Part shown: positions 26,908 to 34,952 of the stretch, piece after piece
Layout: each line of letters opens with the position of its first letter
Numbering within the stretch: the stretch's first letter is position 1
Source: Cylindrospermum sp. NIES-4074
GTDB taxonomy: Bacteria; Cyanobacteriota; Cyanobacteriia; Cyanobacteriales; Nostocaceae
Assembly (NCBI GenBank): GCA_003994795.1
Contig: AP018269.1
Span: 5,457,254-5,521,253 of the forward strand
Reading direction: 5' to 3'
Length of the DNA: 64,000 bases
Notes under the pieces: generated by a model
Databases searched by the model: none
Told to the model about the DNA's origin: nothing
What the model saw: the letters and a program-made list of their open reading frames with translations, nothing else
Translations under genes and position numbers: made by a program

Positions 26908-27159
26908 GGTTGATATTGCACCTTGCTAAATAACTAACATTTAACGAACTATGGTAGCGCTGCACCTATTAATAAACAGACTACATTGAGTTCAGTGAGC
27001 TTTATTTCCCTATTTACAAAAATTTCCAATTGTCAGCAACACAGGACGTGAGAAAAAAATAATTTGACTCTAGAAAAAATCTGTATTGCATACAATTGGA
27101 AATTCCTCCGATTAGTAGCAGTGTTGTTAACTTCCCTGCTGATTAAGAATAAAGCCAAA

Positions 27160-27204
27160 CAAAATTTACTAAAATTGCATTGTTAGCAATTTTAGTAAAT
27201 TTTG
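27160..27204 (-). terminator. AT-rich hairpin downstream of array gene 3
   Basis: A perfect 19-bp stem (27160-27178 paired with 27186-27204, loop ATTGTTA) lies about 55 bases after the stop of the 27258-27740 gene. It lacks a clear T-run, so termination is only a proposal. A shorter hairpin of the same position is at 28804-28831 after array gene 5. Confidence 0.5.
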
Positions 27205-27257
27205 TGACTTTCACTTTCAGTCATTTAATTAGATTAGCCATTGATTTTGGGTAAATT

Positions 27258-27740
27258 CTAACAAGGGACAATATAACATACATATTCCCCATTTTCTATC
27301 CCGCATATAACGCACTCATCTTGCACACTATTTATATTTGTGATTGTGCTTGCTAGCTTCTGAAATTCTTGCTTCTTAACAGCAGTATTAACTTGATTGT
27401 GAGTTTGGTCTAAACCGTACTGAAGTTTTAATGTGTCATTACCTAATCTACTGTAATCTGGATTTGTTACCCCACTATTCTTGTGATGAAGATTTGCAGC
27501 ATTCTGAAACTTGGCTATACCGGAAGTGGAAACAAAGCGCTGTTTACAACTGCGCGACTGATTACTTCCAGATTGGTTTCCATCTTCAACTATTCTGGTA
27601 TTCTCTTGTGTGGAAACGTCTAAACTCTTAGAGAGATTAGTATCCTGAGTCATATTGGCAATAGCAGAGTTTCCAGAGAAAGCTATTGCACCAGTGATGA
27701 CAATTCCTAGCCCTTTAACCCACACCCAAACTTTACTCAT
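27258..27740 (-). CDS. Array protein 3: secreted mini-TPS protein, C-x2-C-G tail
   Basis: The 160-aa product has a signal peptide (GIVITGAIAFSGNSAIA, cleavage after 28), NQSGSNQSRSCKQ and the FQNAANLHHKNSGVTN / YSRLGNDTLKLQY core. It ends in tail type I (QKLASTITNINSVQ) with the Cys pattern C-x2-C-G-x(6)-V-C-x(4)-C, the last Cys being the C-terminal residue. The NQSGSN stretch matches the KSGSN of the TpsA-like protein at the same place. The family is otherwise unrecognised. Confidence 0.8.
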   Translation of the reverse strand: MSKVWVWVKGLGIVITGAIAFSGNSAIANMTQDTNLSKSLDVSTQENTRIVEDGNQSGSNQSRSCKQRFVSTSGIAKFQNAANLHHKNSGVTNPDYSRLGNDTLKLQYGLDQTHNQVNTAVKKQEFQKLASTITNINSVQDECVICGIENGEYVCYIVPC

Positions 27741-28065
27741 GATTGATATTGCACCTTGCTAAATCACTAATATTTAACGAACGATGGTGACGTTACACCT
27801 ATTAACAAACTACATTGATTTCAGTGATTTTCATGCCACTATTTATAGATATTTCCAATTGTCAGCAATACAGAGCGTGAGCAACAAAATCATTTGAAAC
27901 GACAAAAAGGCTGTATTACATACAATTGAAAATCCCTAATATTAGTAGCAGTGTGGACTTAACTACTGATTCATCACCAAGCCCAAATCTCAGGAAATTT
28001 CTCTACCTATTTTGTTAGCTTTAGGCTAATGGATTGAGATGAAATAGCTCTTGATTTGGATACCA

Positions 28066-28551
28066 TTAACAATCAAATTCTTCACATACAAAGAGACCAT
28101 TCTCATCTATACCGCATATAAGGCAGGTATTTTGTACAGTATTTGTATTTGCGATTGTGCTTGCTAGTTGCTGAAAGTCTTGCTTCTTAACAGCAGTATT
28201 AACTTGATTGTCAGTTTGGTCTAAACTGTACTGAAGTTTTAATTTGTCATTACTTAATCTACTGTAAATCGTATTTGTTACCCCGTTATTTTTGTGATGA
28301 AGATTTGCAGCATTCTGGAAATTGGCTATACCGAGAGTAGAAACAGAACGCTGTTTACAACTGCGGGACTGATTACTTCCAGATTGATTTCCACCTGCAA
28401 ACATTCTGGTATTCTCTTGTGTGGAAAAGTCTAAACTCTTAGAGAGATTAGTCTCTTGAGTCATATTGGCAATAGCAGAGTTTCCAGAAAAAGCTATTGC
28501 ACCAGTTATAACAATTCCTAGCCCTTTAACCCCAACCCAAATTTTACTCAT
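28066..28551 (-). CDS. Array protein 4: secreted mini-TPS protein, C-x2-C-G tail
   Basis: The 161-aa product shares its first 81 residues exactly with array proteins 5 and 6, an identity that points to recent copying or gene conversion. The middle (AANLHHKNNGVTN) is its own. The tail is type I (QQLASTIANTNTVQ) with Cys pattern C-x2-C-G-x(7)-V-C-x(4)-C ending CEEFDC. Signal peptide cleavage is expected after residue 28. The conserved leader with AAGGTG lies before the ATG. Confidence 0.8.
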   Translation of the reverse strand: MSKIWVGVKGLGIVITGAIAFSGNSAIANMTQETNLSKSLDFSTQENTRMFAGGNQSGSNQSRSCKQRSVSTLGIANFQNAANLHHKNNGVTNTIYSRLSNDKLKLQYSLDQTDNQVNTAVKKQDFQQLASTIANTNTVQNTCLICGIDENGLFVCEEFDC

Positions 28552-28895
28552 GATTGATATTGCACCTTACTGAATAACTAAACATTTAATGAACGCTGGT
28601 GACGCTGCACCTATTAACAGACTACATTGATTTCGGTTAGCTTTATGCCGCTATTTATAGATATTTCCAATTGTCAGCAATACAGGGCATGAGAAAAAAT
28701 AATTTTACCTGACAAAAAATTCGTATTACATACAATAGGAAATATCTAATATTATTAGCAGTGTGGACTTAGCTACTGATTCATCACCAATCCCGAAACT
28801 CAGGAAATTGCTAACAATAACAGGCAATTTCTCTATCTATTTTGTTAGCTTTACGCTAATTGATTGAGATGCAATAGCTCTTTATTTGGATAATA

Positions 28896-29381
28896 TTAAC
28901 AATCATAATATACACATACATAAATACCATCTTCGGTAAATCCGCATTCGAGGCATCTTCCTTTCAAAGCATTTGTATTCACACTTCTGGCTGCAAGATT
29001 CATAATCTCTTGCTTGTTAACAGGAGTATTAACTTGATTGTGAGTTTGATCTAAACTGTACTGAAGTTTTAATATGTCATTACCTAATCTACTGTAAATC
29101 GGATTTGTTAACCCACTACTGTTGTGATGAAGACTTGTAGCATTCTGGAAATTGGCTATACCGAGAGTAGAAACAGAACGCTGTTTACAACTGCGGGACT
29201 GATTACTTCCAGATTGATTTCCACCTGCAAACATTCTGGTATTCTCTTGTGTGGAAAAGTCTAAACTCTTAGAGAGATTAGTCTCTTGAGTCATATTGGC
29301 AATAGCAGAGTTTCCAGAAAAAGCTATTGCACCAGTTATAACAATTCCTAGCCCTTTAACCCCAACCCAAATTTTACTCAT
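28896..29381 (-). CDS. Array protein 5: secreted mini-TPS protein, C-x2-C-G tail
   Basis: The 161-aa product has the same first 81 residues as proteins 4 and 6, a middle ATSLHHNSSGLTNPIYSRL shared only with protein 6, and tail type II (MNLAARSVNTNAL). It ends CLECG...YVCVYYDC with the same C-x2-C-G-x(7)-V-C-x(4)-C spacing. A Sec signal is present, so the mature protein would be about 133 aa. The function is unknown. Confidence 0.8.
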   Translation of the reverse strand: MSKIWVGVKGLGIVITGAIAFSGNSAIANMTQETNLSKSLDFSTQENTRMFAGGNQSGSNQSRSCKQRSVSTLGIANFQNATSLHHNSSGLTNPIYSRLGNDILKLQYSLDQTHNQVNTPVNKQEIMNLAARSVNTNALKGRCLECGFTEDGIYVCVYYDC

Positions 29382-29707
29382 GATTGATATTGCACCTTAC
29401 TGAATAACTAAACATTTAATGAACGCTGGTGACGCTGCACCTATTAACAGACTACATTGATTTCAGTAAATTTTATGCCGCTATTTATAGATATTTCCAA
29501 TTGTCAGCAATACTGGGTGTTGGTAATAAAATCATTTGAGCCGAGAAAAAGCCTGTATTACCTACAGTTGGAAATATCTAATATTAGTAGCAGTGTTGAC
29601 TTAACTGCTGATTCATCGGCAAGCCCAAAACTCAGGAAATTTCTCTACCTATTTTGTTAGCTACAGGCTAATGGATTGAGATGTAATCGTTATTGATTTG
29701 GATACCC

Positions 29708-30193
29708 TTAACAATCATATTCTACACATACATAAGCACCCTGTTCGTTAAATCCGCATTCGAGGCAGGTATTTTGCACGGTATTTGTATTTGCGATTGT
29801 GCTTGCTAGCTGCTGAAATTCTTGCTTTTTAACAGGAGTATTAACTTGATTGTGAGTTGAGTCTAAACTGTACTGAAGTTTTAATATGTCATTACTTAAT
29901 CTACTGTAAATCGGATTTGTTAACCCACTACTGTTGTGATGAAGACTTGTAGCATTCTGGAAATTGGCTATACCGAGAGTAGAAACAGAACGCTGTTTAC
30001 AACTGCGGGACTGGTTACTTCCAGATTGATTTCCACCTGCAAACATTCTGGTATTCTCTTGTGTGGAAAAGTCTAAACTCTTAGAGAGATTAGTCTCCTG
30101 AGTCATATTGGCAATAGCAGAGTTTCCAGAAAAAGCTATTGCACCAGTTATAACAATTCCTAGCCCTTTAACCCCAACCCAAATTTTACTCAT
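29708..30193 (-). CDS. Array protein 6: mosaic secreted mini-TPS protein
   Basis: The 161-aa product looks like a recombinant. Up to about residue 115 it follows protein 5 (NATSLHHNSSGLTNPIYSRL). From KKQEFQQLASTIANTNTVQ on it follows protein 4, then it has its own Cys segment (CLECGFNEQGAYVCVEYDC). The signal peptide, leader and Cys spacing match the other array members. Only 86 bases separate it from array gene 7 upstream, so these two may be co-transcribed. Confidence 0.8.
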   Translation of the reverse strand: MSKIWVGVKGLGIVITGAIAFSGNSAIANMTQETNLSKSLDFSTQENTRMFAGGNQSGSNQSRSCKQRSVSTLGIANFQNATSLHHNSSGLTNPIYSRLSNDILKLQYSLDSTHNQVNTPVKKQEFQQLASTIANTNTVQNTCLECGFNEQGAYVCVEYDC

Positions 30194-30279
30194 GATTGAT
30201 ATTGCACCTTACTAATTTTCTTATTTTGTTAGCTTTACGCTAATTGATTGAGATTCAATAGCTCTTGATTTGGATACGC

Positions 30280-30765
30280 TTAACAATCATAATATATACA
30301 TACATAAGCACCATAGTCGTTAAATCCGCATACGAGGCATCTTTCATTTATAGTGTTTATATTTGCACTTCTGCCTGTAAGATTTATAGCCTCTTGCTTT
30401 TTAACAGCAGTATTAACTTGATAGTAAGTTGGGTCTAAACTGTACTGAAGTTTTAATGTGTCATTACCTAATCTGCTGTAAATCCGATTTGTTGCCCCAC
30501 TATTCTTGTAATGAAAATTTGCAGTATTCTGGAAATTTGCTATACCGAGAGTAGAAACAGAACGCTGTTTACAACTGCGGGACTGATTACTTCCAGATTG
30601 GTTTCCACTTTCAACTATTCTGGTATTTTTCTGTGTGGAAATGTCTAAATTCTTAGAGAGATTAGTATCCTGGGTCATATTGGCAATAGCAGAATTTCCA
30701 GAGAAAGCTATTGCACCAGTTATAACAATTCCTAGCCCTTTAACCCCAACCCAAAGTTTACTCAT
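30280..30765 (-). CDS. Array protein 7: first gene of the secreted Cys-tail array
   Basis: The 161-aa product starts MSKLWVGVKGLGIVITGAIA and carries SRSCKQRSVSTLGIANFQN. It has a type II tail (INLTGRSANINTI) ending CLVCGFNDYGAYVCIYYDC, like protein 5. It is the transcriptionally first copy of the array and has the array's only long, non-repeated upstream region (about 700 bp), so the main promoter may lie there. The leader reads AAGGTACAATATC, one base off the consensus. Confidence 0.8.
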   Translation of the reverse strand: MSKLWVGVKGLGIVITGAIAFSGNSAIANMTQDTNLSKNLDISTQKNTRIVESGNQSGSNQSRSCKQRSVSTLGIANFQNTANFHYKNSGATNRIYSRLGNDTLKLQYSLDPTYYQVNTAVKKQEAINLTGRSANINTINERCLVCGFNDYGAYVCIYYDC

Positions 30766-31198
30766 GATTGATATTGTACCTTGCTAAATAACTAAACATT
30801 TAACGAACTATAGTAGCGCTACATCGACATAAAACAGGCTGCATTGAGCGCAGTCTGTTCCATTTTTCTATTTACACAGATTTCTAATTGTCAGCAAGAC
30901 AGGGAGCGACAAAATTTGACTATAAAAAATATGTATTGCTTTCAATTTAAATCTGCTAGGGCTTAGTAGCAGTTTTACTAACTTGATTGTTCCTCACTAA
31001 CAAGAATAACATCTCATCAAATTGCTAACAAGATAATTTTAATTTTTCTAGGATTTGCTTGTAATATCGCTCAATGATAGATGCTTTTTGCTCGTCTGAG
31101 AAACAGCCTAGAATACCTTAAAACTCTTTCTAGTTAAGGCTTTTGTCCCAAATATCTTCTTGCTTGCAGCGAGATACTTTTTGTAGCAAAGTAGATGT
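30766..31198. other. Upstream region of the array
   Basis: This AT-rich region contains the leader of array gene 7, a degenerate dyad (ATTTCTAATTG at 30880) and the TTAGTAGCAGT block near 30964. It leads into decayed ORF copy B. No complete gene is seen. Confidence 0.5.
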
Positions 31199-31463
31199 GT
31201 GATTATTCTCTGGCTGAAGAAAAATCTGAGCCTAGTCAATTACAATAAACCTCGATCTGTGATTGACGAAATCAAAAATTTACCCCAAATAACTTGAGTG
31301 AAATAGAATACTGGTTTAGGGCTGACCATGACTTTAGAAATTTACTCAATCAGCATCGGTGCGATGGCGATCGCACCCGCATAGCGATCGCCATTCTCAT
31401 CGCTTTGAACCTCCTAGCGTAGATAGTTGCGATCGCTTATGTATGGCAAGGGCTAATTTTGTG
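31199..31463 (+). pseudogene. Decayed ORF copy B flanking the array
   Basis: The fragments VIILWLKKNLSLVNYNKPRS, VIDEIKNLPQ, MTLEIYSISIGAMAIAPA and (shifted) AIAILIALNLLA, a stop, IVAIAYVW occur in the same order as at 24744-25305. Internal stops and shifts make this a pseudogene. It lacks the palindrome cluster present in copy A. The parent protein is not recognised. Confidence 0.5.
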
Positions 31464-32033
31464 CTAAGGTGTAATTGCAGAATTAGCCATTTTTACCAAG
31501 GAAGTGCGATCGCCTGCTTTCAACCCCACAGTATATTGCACACCCTGTTGTCGCCAAGTCACAGTAGCATCTGAGCAATTAGCACCACATTTAAAATCTT
31601 CAAAATAGCCAGTGATGCCCTTCGTTAAAACTATAGATTTACCACGAAGGCGGGGCGTTTTCGAGGTTACAGCTTCAGCCGCAACAGTACCTAGACGGCA
31701 AGCTGTACCACCATTACAATTCGGGCTAAAACCCAAGATGATATCGTATTTCTTTTGTGTAGCAGTTTCGATAATGGCGTAAATTGGCAGTTCCCCGTCG
31801 GACTCAGGAATAAATTTCGGTAACAAAACCCGTATTTGAGTCTTTTGCTTTAATTGGGGCAGAATTGAGCGAAAAACTGGATGTGACTGCGACTTGGCGC
31901 TGCTAACCCTCTCATTGGCCATTAGCTGAGGCTGATTTTTTATCTCTGCTATGGCTGAATTATCAAAGCTGCTAGCACTGGCTAGTACAAGCGTCGCACA
32001 GATAACACTAAGCTTTTTTAAGCTGAAAATCAT
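31464..32033 (-). CDS. Hypothetical exported protein
   Basis: The product is about 189 aa from the ATG at 32031-32033, which has AGGGGG five bases upstream; an earlier ATG at 32048 would place that site inside the gene. A signal peptide (LSVICATLVLASASSFDNSAIA) precedes a basic, Gln/Lys-rich part. A domain with FIPESDGELPIYAIIE, a Cys-containing NCNGGTACRLG, and CGANCSDATVTW follows. Two Cys pairs suggest disulfides outside the cytoplasm. No family is recognised. Its end overlaps the edge of decayed ORF copy B. Confidence 0.7.
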   Translation of the reverse strand: MIFSLKKLSVICATLVLASASSFDNSAIAEIKNQPQLMANERVSSAKSQSHPVFRSILPQLKQKTQIRVLLPKFIPESDGELPIYAIIETATQKKYDIILGFSPNCNGGTACRLGTVAAEAVTSKTPRLRGKSIVLTKGITGYFEDFKCGANCSDATVTWRQQGVQYTVGLKAGDRTSLVKMANSAITP

Positions 32034-32132
32034 GAATCCCCCTAACAAAACCCTGCGTGAAGTTTATATATATTGTCAACCTCTTTGGGGAATTCAAAAT
32101 TAAGAACCTGCTCTTTTTTTTTGAATTTTGAA

Positions 32133-32257
32133 AGAACTTACGCAAGTATCACACTCAATGTAAGATTGTGCGGTGCGTCAGATGACGAAAATCTGTTGAT
32201 TGTTACCGAATTATCGAGTCTGACGCACCCTACTAATATGGCAGTTGCGTAAGTCCT
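32133..32257. mobile_element. MITE-like element, ACTTACGC family, copy 2
   Basis: Ends AGAACTTACGC (32133-32143) and GCGTAAGTCCT (32247-32257) pair with one mismatch around 103 bp. The interior holds its own inverted repeat (GTGCGTCAGA ... TCTGACGCAC). It shares its ends, but not its interior, with 11395-11508. Confidence 0.65.
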
Positions 32258-32304
32258 GTTTAAATTAAAGTGCAGCGAGGGGACAAGTTTTTGCCATACT
32301 TCCT

Positions 32305-33870
32305 TTACTGGCCAATCTTCCCAGCCTCTCGTTGCTCCCCATGCTCACGCAGTTGCTGCAATAGGTGTTCTTGGGATGAGTTGGGAGTCACTGGATTAGC
32401 AGTTGGTTGAGTCTGAATAACCTCACTCTTAATATTCCCAGGTGAGGGATTAATGTTGAGCGCCTGTTGGATGGGGGTAGAGGGAGTAATCACTGCATCT
32501 GGCTTGTTTACAGGTGCTTTGGGAGTAGAGGGAGTAGTCACCACATCAGGCTTGTTTACAGATGTTTTGGGGTTAGGGGGAGTAATTGCTATATTTGGCT
32601 TGTTTACAGATGCTTTGGGACTGGAGGGAGTAGTCACCACATCAGGCTTGTTTACAGATGCTTTGAGTGAGTCTAGAGTAGCAGCCACCTGTGCTTCCTG
32701 CTGCATTTGTTGTGTGGATGACACCAACTTACTGAGACCATTTACCAGTTGGAGGAGATTTTTGCGGAAATTAGGATCTCCTGTCAATTCATCTAAATCA
32801 GAAGTAATTTTTTGGGTGTTTTCAAAAGTTACTCGTGCTGAGTCTAAAGTTTGTTGCAGTAGTACGATATTTTTGGGATCGTTTAAGGTTTTAGAGGCAT
32901 CCCGCAAATTAGCTGAAGCTTCGGCTGCATTAGCTGAGAGGGTTTCTAAATTTTTCAGTAATTCGCTTTGGGTTAAACGATTAACCGTAGGTGATAAGCT
33001 GTTAACGGTTACACGCAGTTGGTTGCTAGTTTGGGTGATATTGTTCAACGCCCCAACTAAGGAAGAGCGATTTGTTGTCACCAAGTTATCCAGATTATTC
33101 AGCAATCGGCTTGCTTGACTTGCGGTTAAACTAAATTGTCTGGCTGTGGCACCAAATTCATTGGCCGTATTTGTCGTGGTGACAGTGAGTTGATTTGTCG
33201 CTCGTTGTAATGTGACAGCAGTGCCAGAAAATATGCCTAGCTGTCCTCGGAAGCTTTTGGTCAAACCCTGGAGATCCCGACTGAGGCTGGCGACATTAGA
33301 TGCTGCATTGGAAGAATTTTCTACAAGTCTATTGACGTTATTATAAAATTTTTCGTTCGTGTATACAGTGGCTAAATTAGTTGATTGACGAATTAATTCA
33401 TCTGTGCTGATACCAATCTGACCTTTTAACCGGGAATTATTACAAATTATCAAACTGGCATTACAATCTTTGTCTAAGGGTTTAGAGACAACAGCCCCAG
33501 TTGGTAGAGATACTTTGGGTGTGATGTCAATAATGCTTTCACTAATCAGTCCGGTTTGGTTAGCTTCAATCACCGCATCACGGGGAATAATTAAGTTGCT
33601 GGGAGCAATTTCAATTTGCACGTCAACAGCATTGACTCCTGGTTGAATCTTGGTAATACTGCCAACCTTAACACCACGATAGCGAACAGATGCGCCCTTT
33701 TGCATCCCGCCAGCGTTGGCAAATTCTATGATTGCTTTATAGGAACTACTAGCTCCTGTGAATCTATTCAACCACAAAAGAATTATCCCAAAGGCCCCCA
33801 GTCCCAGCAGGATCAGTAACCCTACAGAGCCTTCTCTAACTGTTCTCGCAGACGCGAAGCGGTTTATCAT
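32305..33870 (-). CDS. MlaD-family (MCE domain) lipid-transport protein
   Basis: The 521-aa product has one N-terminal membrane helix (VGLLILLGLGAFGIILLWL, about 17-36). An MCE domain at ~40-120 follows (FANAGGMQKGASVRYRGVKVGSI, TGLISESIIDI), then a long helical, coiled-coil-like region. The C-terminal tail contains four 16-residue SVNKPDVVTTPSTPKA-like repeats. It should be the periplasmic substrate-binding part of an ABC lipid transporter. The ATPase gene lies 93 bases upstream on the same strand. No MlaE permease gene is in the window. The first residues (RFASA) come from a small GC palindrome. Confidence 0.92.
   Translation of the reverse strand: MINRFASARTVREGSVGLLILLGLGAFGIILLWLNRFTGASSSYKAIIEFANAGGMQKGASVRYRGVKVGSITKIQPGVNAVDVQIEIAPSNLIIPRDAVIEANQTGLISESIIDITPKVSLPTGAVVSKPLDKDCNASLIICNNSRLKGQIGISTDELIRQSTNLATVYTNEKFYNNVNRLVENSSNAASNVASLSRDLQGLTKSFRGQLGIFSGTAVTLQRATNQLTVTTTNTANEFGATARQFSLTASQASRLLNNLDNLVTTNRSSLVGALNNITQTSNQLRVTVNSLSPTVNRLTQSELLKNLETLSANAAEASANLRDASKTLNDPKNIVLLQQTLDSARVTFENTQKITSDLDELTGDPNFRKNLLQLVNGLSKLVSSTQQMQQEAQVAATLDSLKASVNKPDVVTTPSSPKASVNKPNIAITPPNPKTSVNKPDVVTTPSTPKAPVNKPDAVITPSTPIQQALNINPSPGNIKSEVIQTQPTANPVTPNSSQEHLLQQLREHGEQREAGKIGQ
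32470..32668 (-). repeat. 48-bp coding repeats in the mlaD-like gene
   Basis: Four in-frame 48-bp units each encode a 16-aa Pro/Thr/Lys segment of the form SVNKPDVVTTPSTPKA. They are imperfect copies and the region is probably disordered and variable in copy number. Confidence 0.85.
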
Positions 33871-33963
33871 GAGACCTCGCCTTTTTTTCCTCTACCCAAC
33901 GATTAGCTCTGAGTTTTAAGTTTTCAGTACTTAGCAACTCTTACCTCAGACTCAGCACTGAAT

Positions 33964-34746
33964 TTAACCAACTACCTGAATCGGCCCCTGCACACTCCCG
34001 CTGATAAATTGTCTGATCAAAGGGTCGTCTGTGCTATCTATTTGACTAACTGTACCTTGCCATTGCACTCTACCTTGATAAAGAAAAATCAATCTATCTG
34101 TAGTCCGCCGAATGGTACTGTCTTGGTGGGTGACAATAGCGTAGGTGCTACAGACGCCTTGTGTACGTTGCAAAGAACGAATTAAATCTTCTATCACAGT
34201 TGAGGCAATAGGATCAAGTCCGGCGGTTGGTTCGTCGTATAGTAAAACTTCTGAACTATCTATGGGGCTATCGGGGTTGGACATAATCGCACGGGCAAAA
34301 CTTACCCGTTTTCGCATTCCCCCAGAAAGTTCAGAGGGGTAAAGATTACCTATTCCTGGCAATCCTACCATTTCTAATTTTTCATTTACTAGGTCGCGAA
34401 TACGCGATCGCTTTAATTTAGAATTTTGATAGAGTAAAAACCCCACATTTTCCTCAACTGTTAACGAATCAAATAACGCCGCTTGCTGAAATACCATACC
34501 AATCCCAATGGGATCAGCACTATCCTCAATCAAACCTTCTCGTCGTACCCCCTGAATGTAAATTTCTCCCTCATCGACAGGTAATAACCCAGCTATTATC
34601 CGCAAAATTGTTGATTTACCAGTTCCTGAAGGGCCTATAATCCCTAGTGCTTCTCCCCGGTAAATTGTCAAATCCACATTATCTAAAACCTTATTGTTAC
34701 CAAAGGACTTAGAAACGCCTTTCAGTGCAATTAATGGTTCAGTCAT
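33964..34746 (-). CDS. ABC transporter ATPase, MlaF-type
   Basis: The 260-aa ATPase has Walker A GPSGTGKST (39-47), the signature LSGGMRKRVSFARA and Walker B LLYDEPTAGLDP, followed by the switch His in IVTHQD. The pattern and the adjacent MCE gene mark it as the ATPase of an Mla/TGD-type phospholipid transporter, which in cyanobacteria and plastids moves lipids between membranes. Heptad repeats (TTGGTCATTAGTCA) lie immediately before its ATG, so no clean Shine-Dalgarno sequence is visible. Confidence 0.93.
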   Translation of the reverse strand: MTEPLIALKGVSKSFGNNKVLDNVDLTIYRGEALGIIGPSGTGKSTILRIIAGLLPVDEGEIYIQGVRREGLIEDSADPIGIGMVFQQAALFDSLTVEENVGFLLYQNSKLKRSRIRDLVNEKLEMVGLPGIGNLYPSELSGGMRKRVSFARAIMSNPDSPIDSSEVLLYDEPTAGLDPIASTVIEDLIRSLQRTQGVCSTYAIVTHQDSTIRRTTDRLIFLYQGRVQWQGTVSQIDSTDDPLIRQFISGSVQGPIQVVG

Positions 34747-34800
34747 TGGTCATTGGTCATTAGTCATTGGTCATTAGTCATTGGTCATTAGTCATTGGTC
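34747..34800. repeat. Heptanucleotide tandem repeat (TTRGTCA)
   Basis: About eight 7-bp units alternating TTGGTCA and TTAGTCA abut the MlaF-like ATG. This is a second STRR type, distinct from the ACTCAGC heptads. Confidence 0.9.
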
Positions 34801-34907
34801 GGAAAACAAACTATAGCAACCTTATCGGCGGTTAGGACATGTTGACTGCTCAAAGCCTTGAAACAAATGGGTTTATACGGGCTAAACGCCCCGCTATCGC
34901 TAACAGC

Positions 34908-34932
34908 ACTCAGCACTCAGCACTCAGCACTT
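34908..34932. repeat. Heptanucleotide tandem repeat (ACTCAGC)
   Basis: Three to four ACTCAGC heptads lie 20 bases before the CrtISO-like gene and are followed by CACTTTGC, as in the 14.7-kb copies. Confidence 0.85.
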
Positions 34933-34952
34933 TGCCATAATACAGGAGAAAA

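Larger units (their letters stand above)
25564..30765 (-). repeat. Tandem array of seven small secreted-protein genes
   Basis: Seven homologous gene-plus-spacer units run head to tail. Start codons are spaced 840, 833, 811, 830, 812 and 572 bp apart. Spacers share the leader AAGGTGCAATATCAAYC before each ATG and a dyad element further upstream. The most distal spacer is shortened to 86 bp. Individual genes are listed separately. Confidence 0.92.

Noticed and set aside
32453-33118. 221-codon plus-strand frame opposite the MCE gene
   Set aside because: It is antisense to the 48-bp coding repeats and coiled-coil region; its length is a by-product of repeat periodicity.
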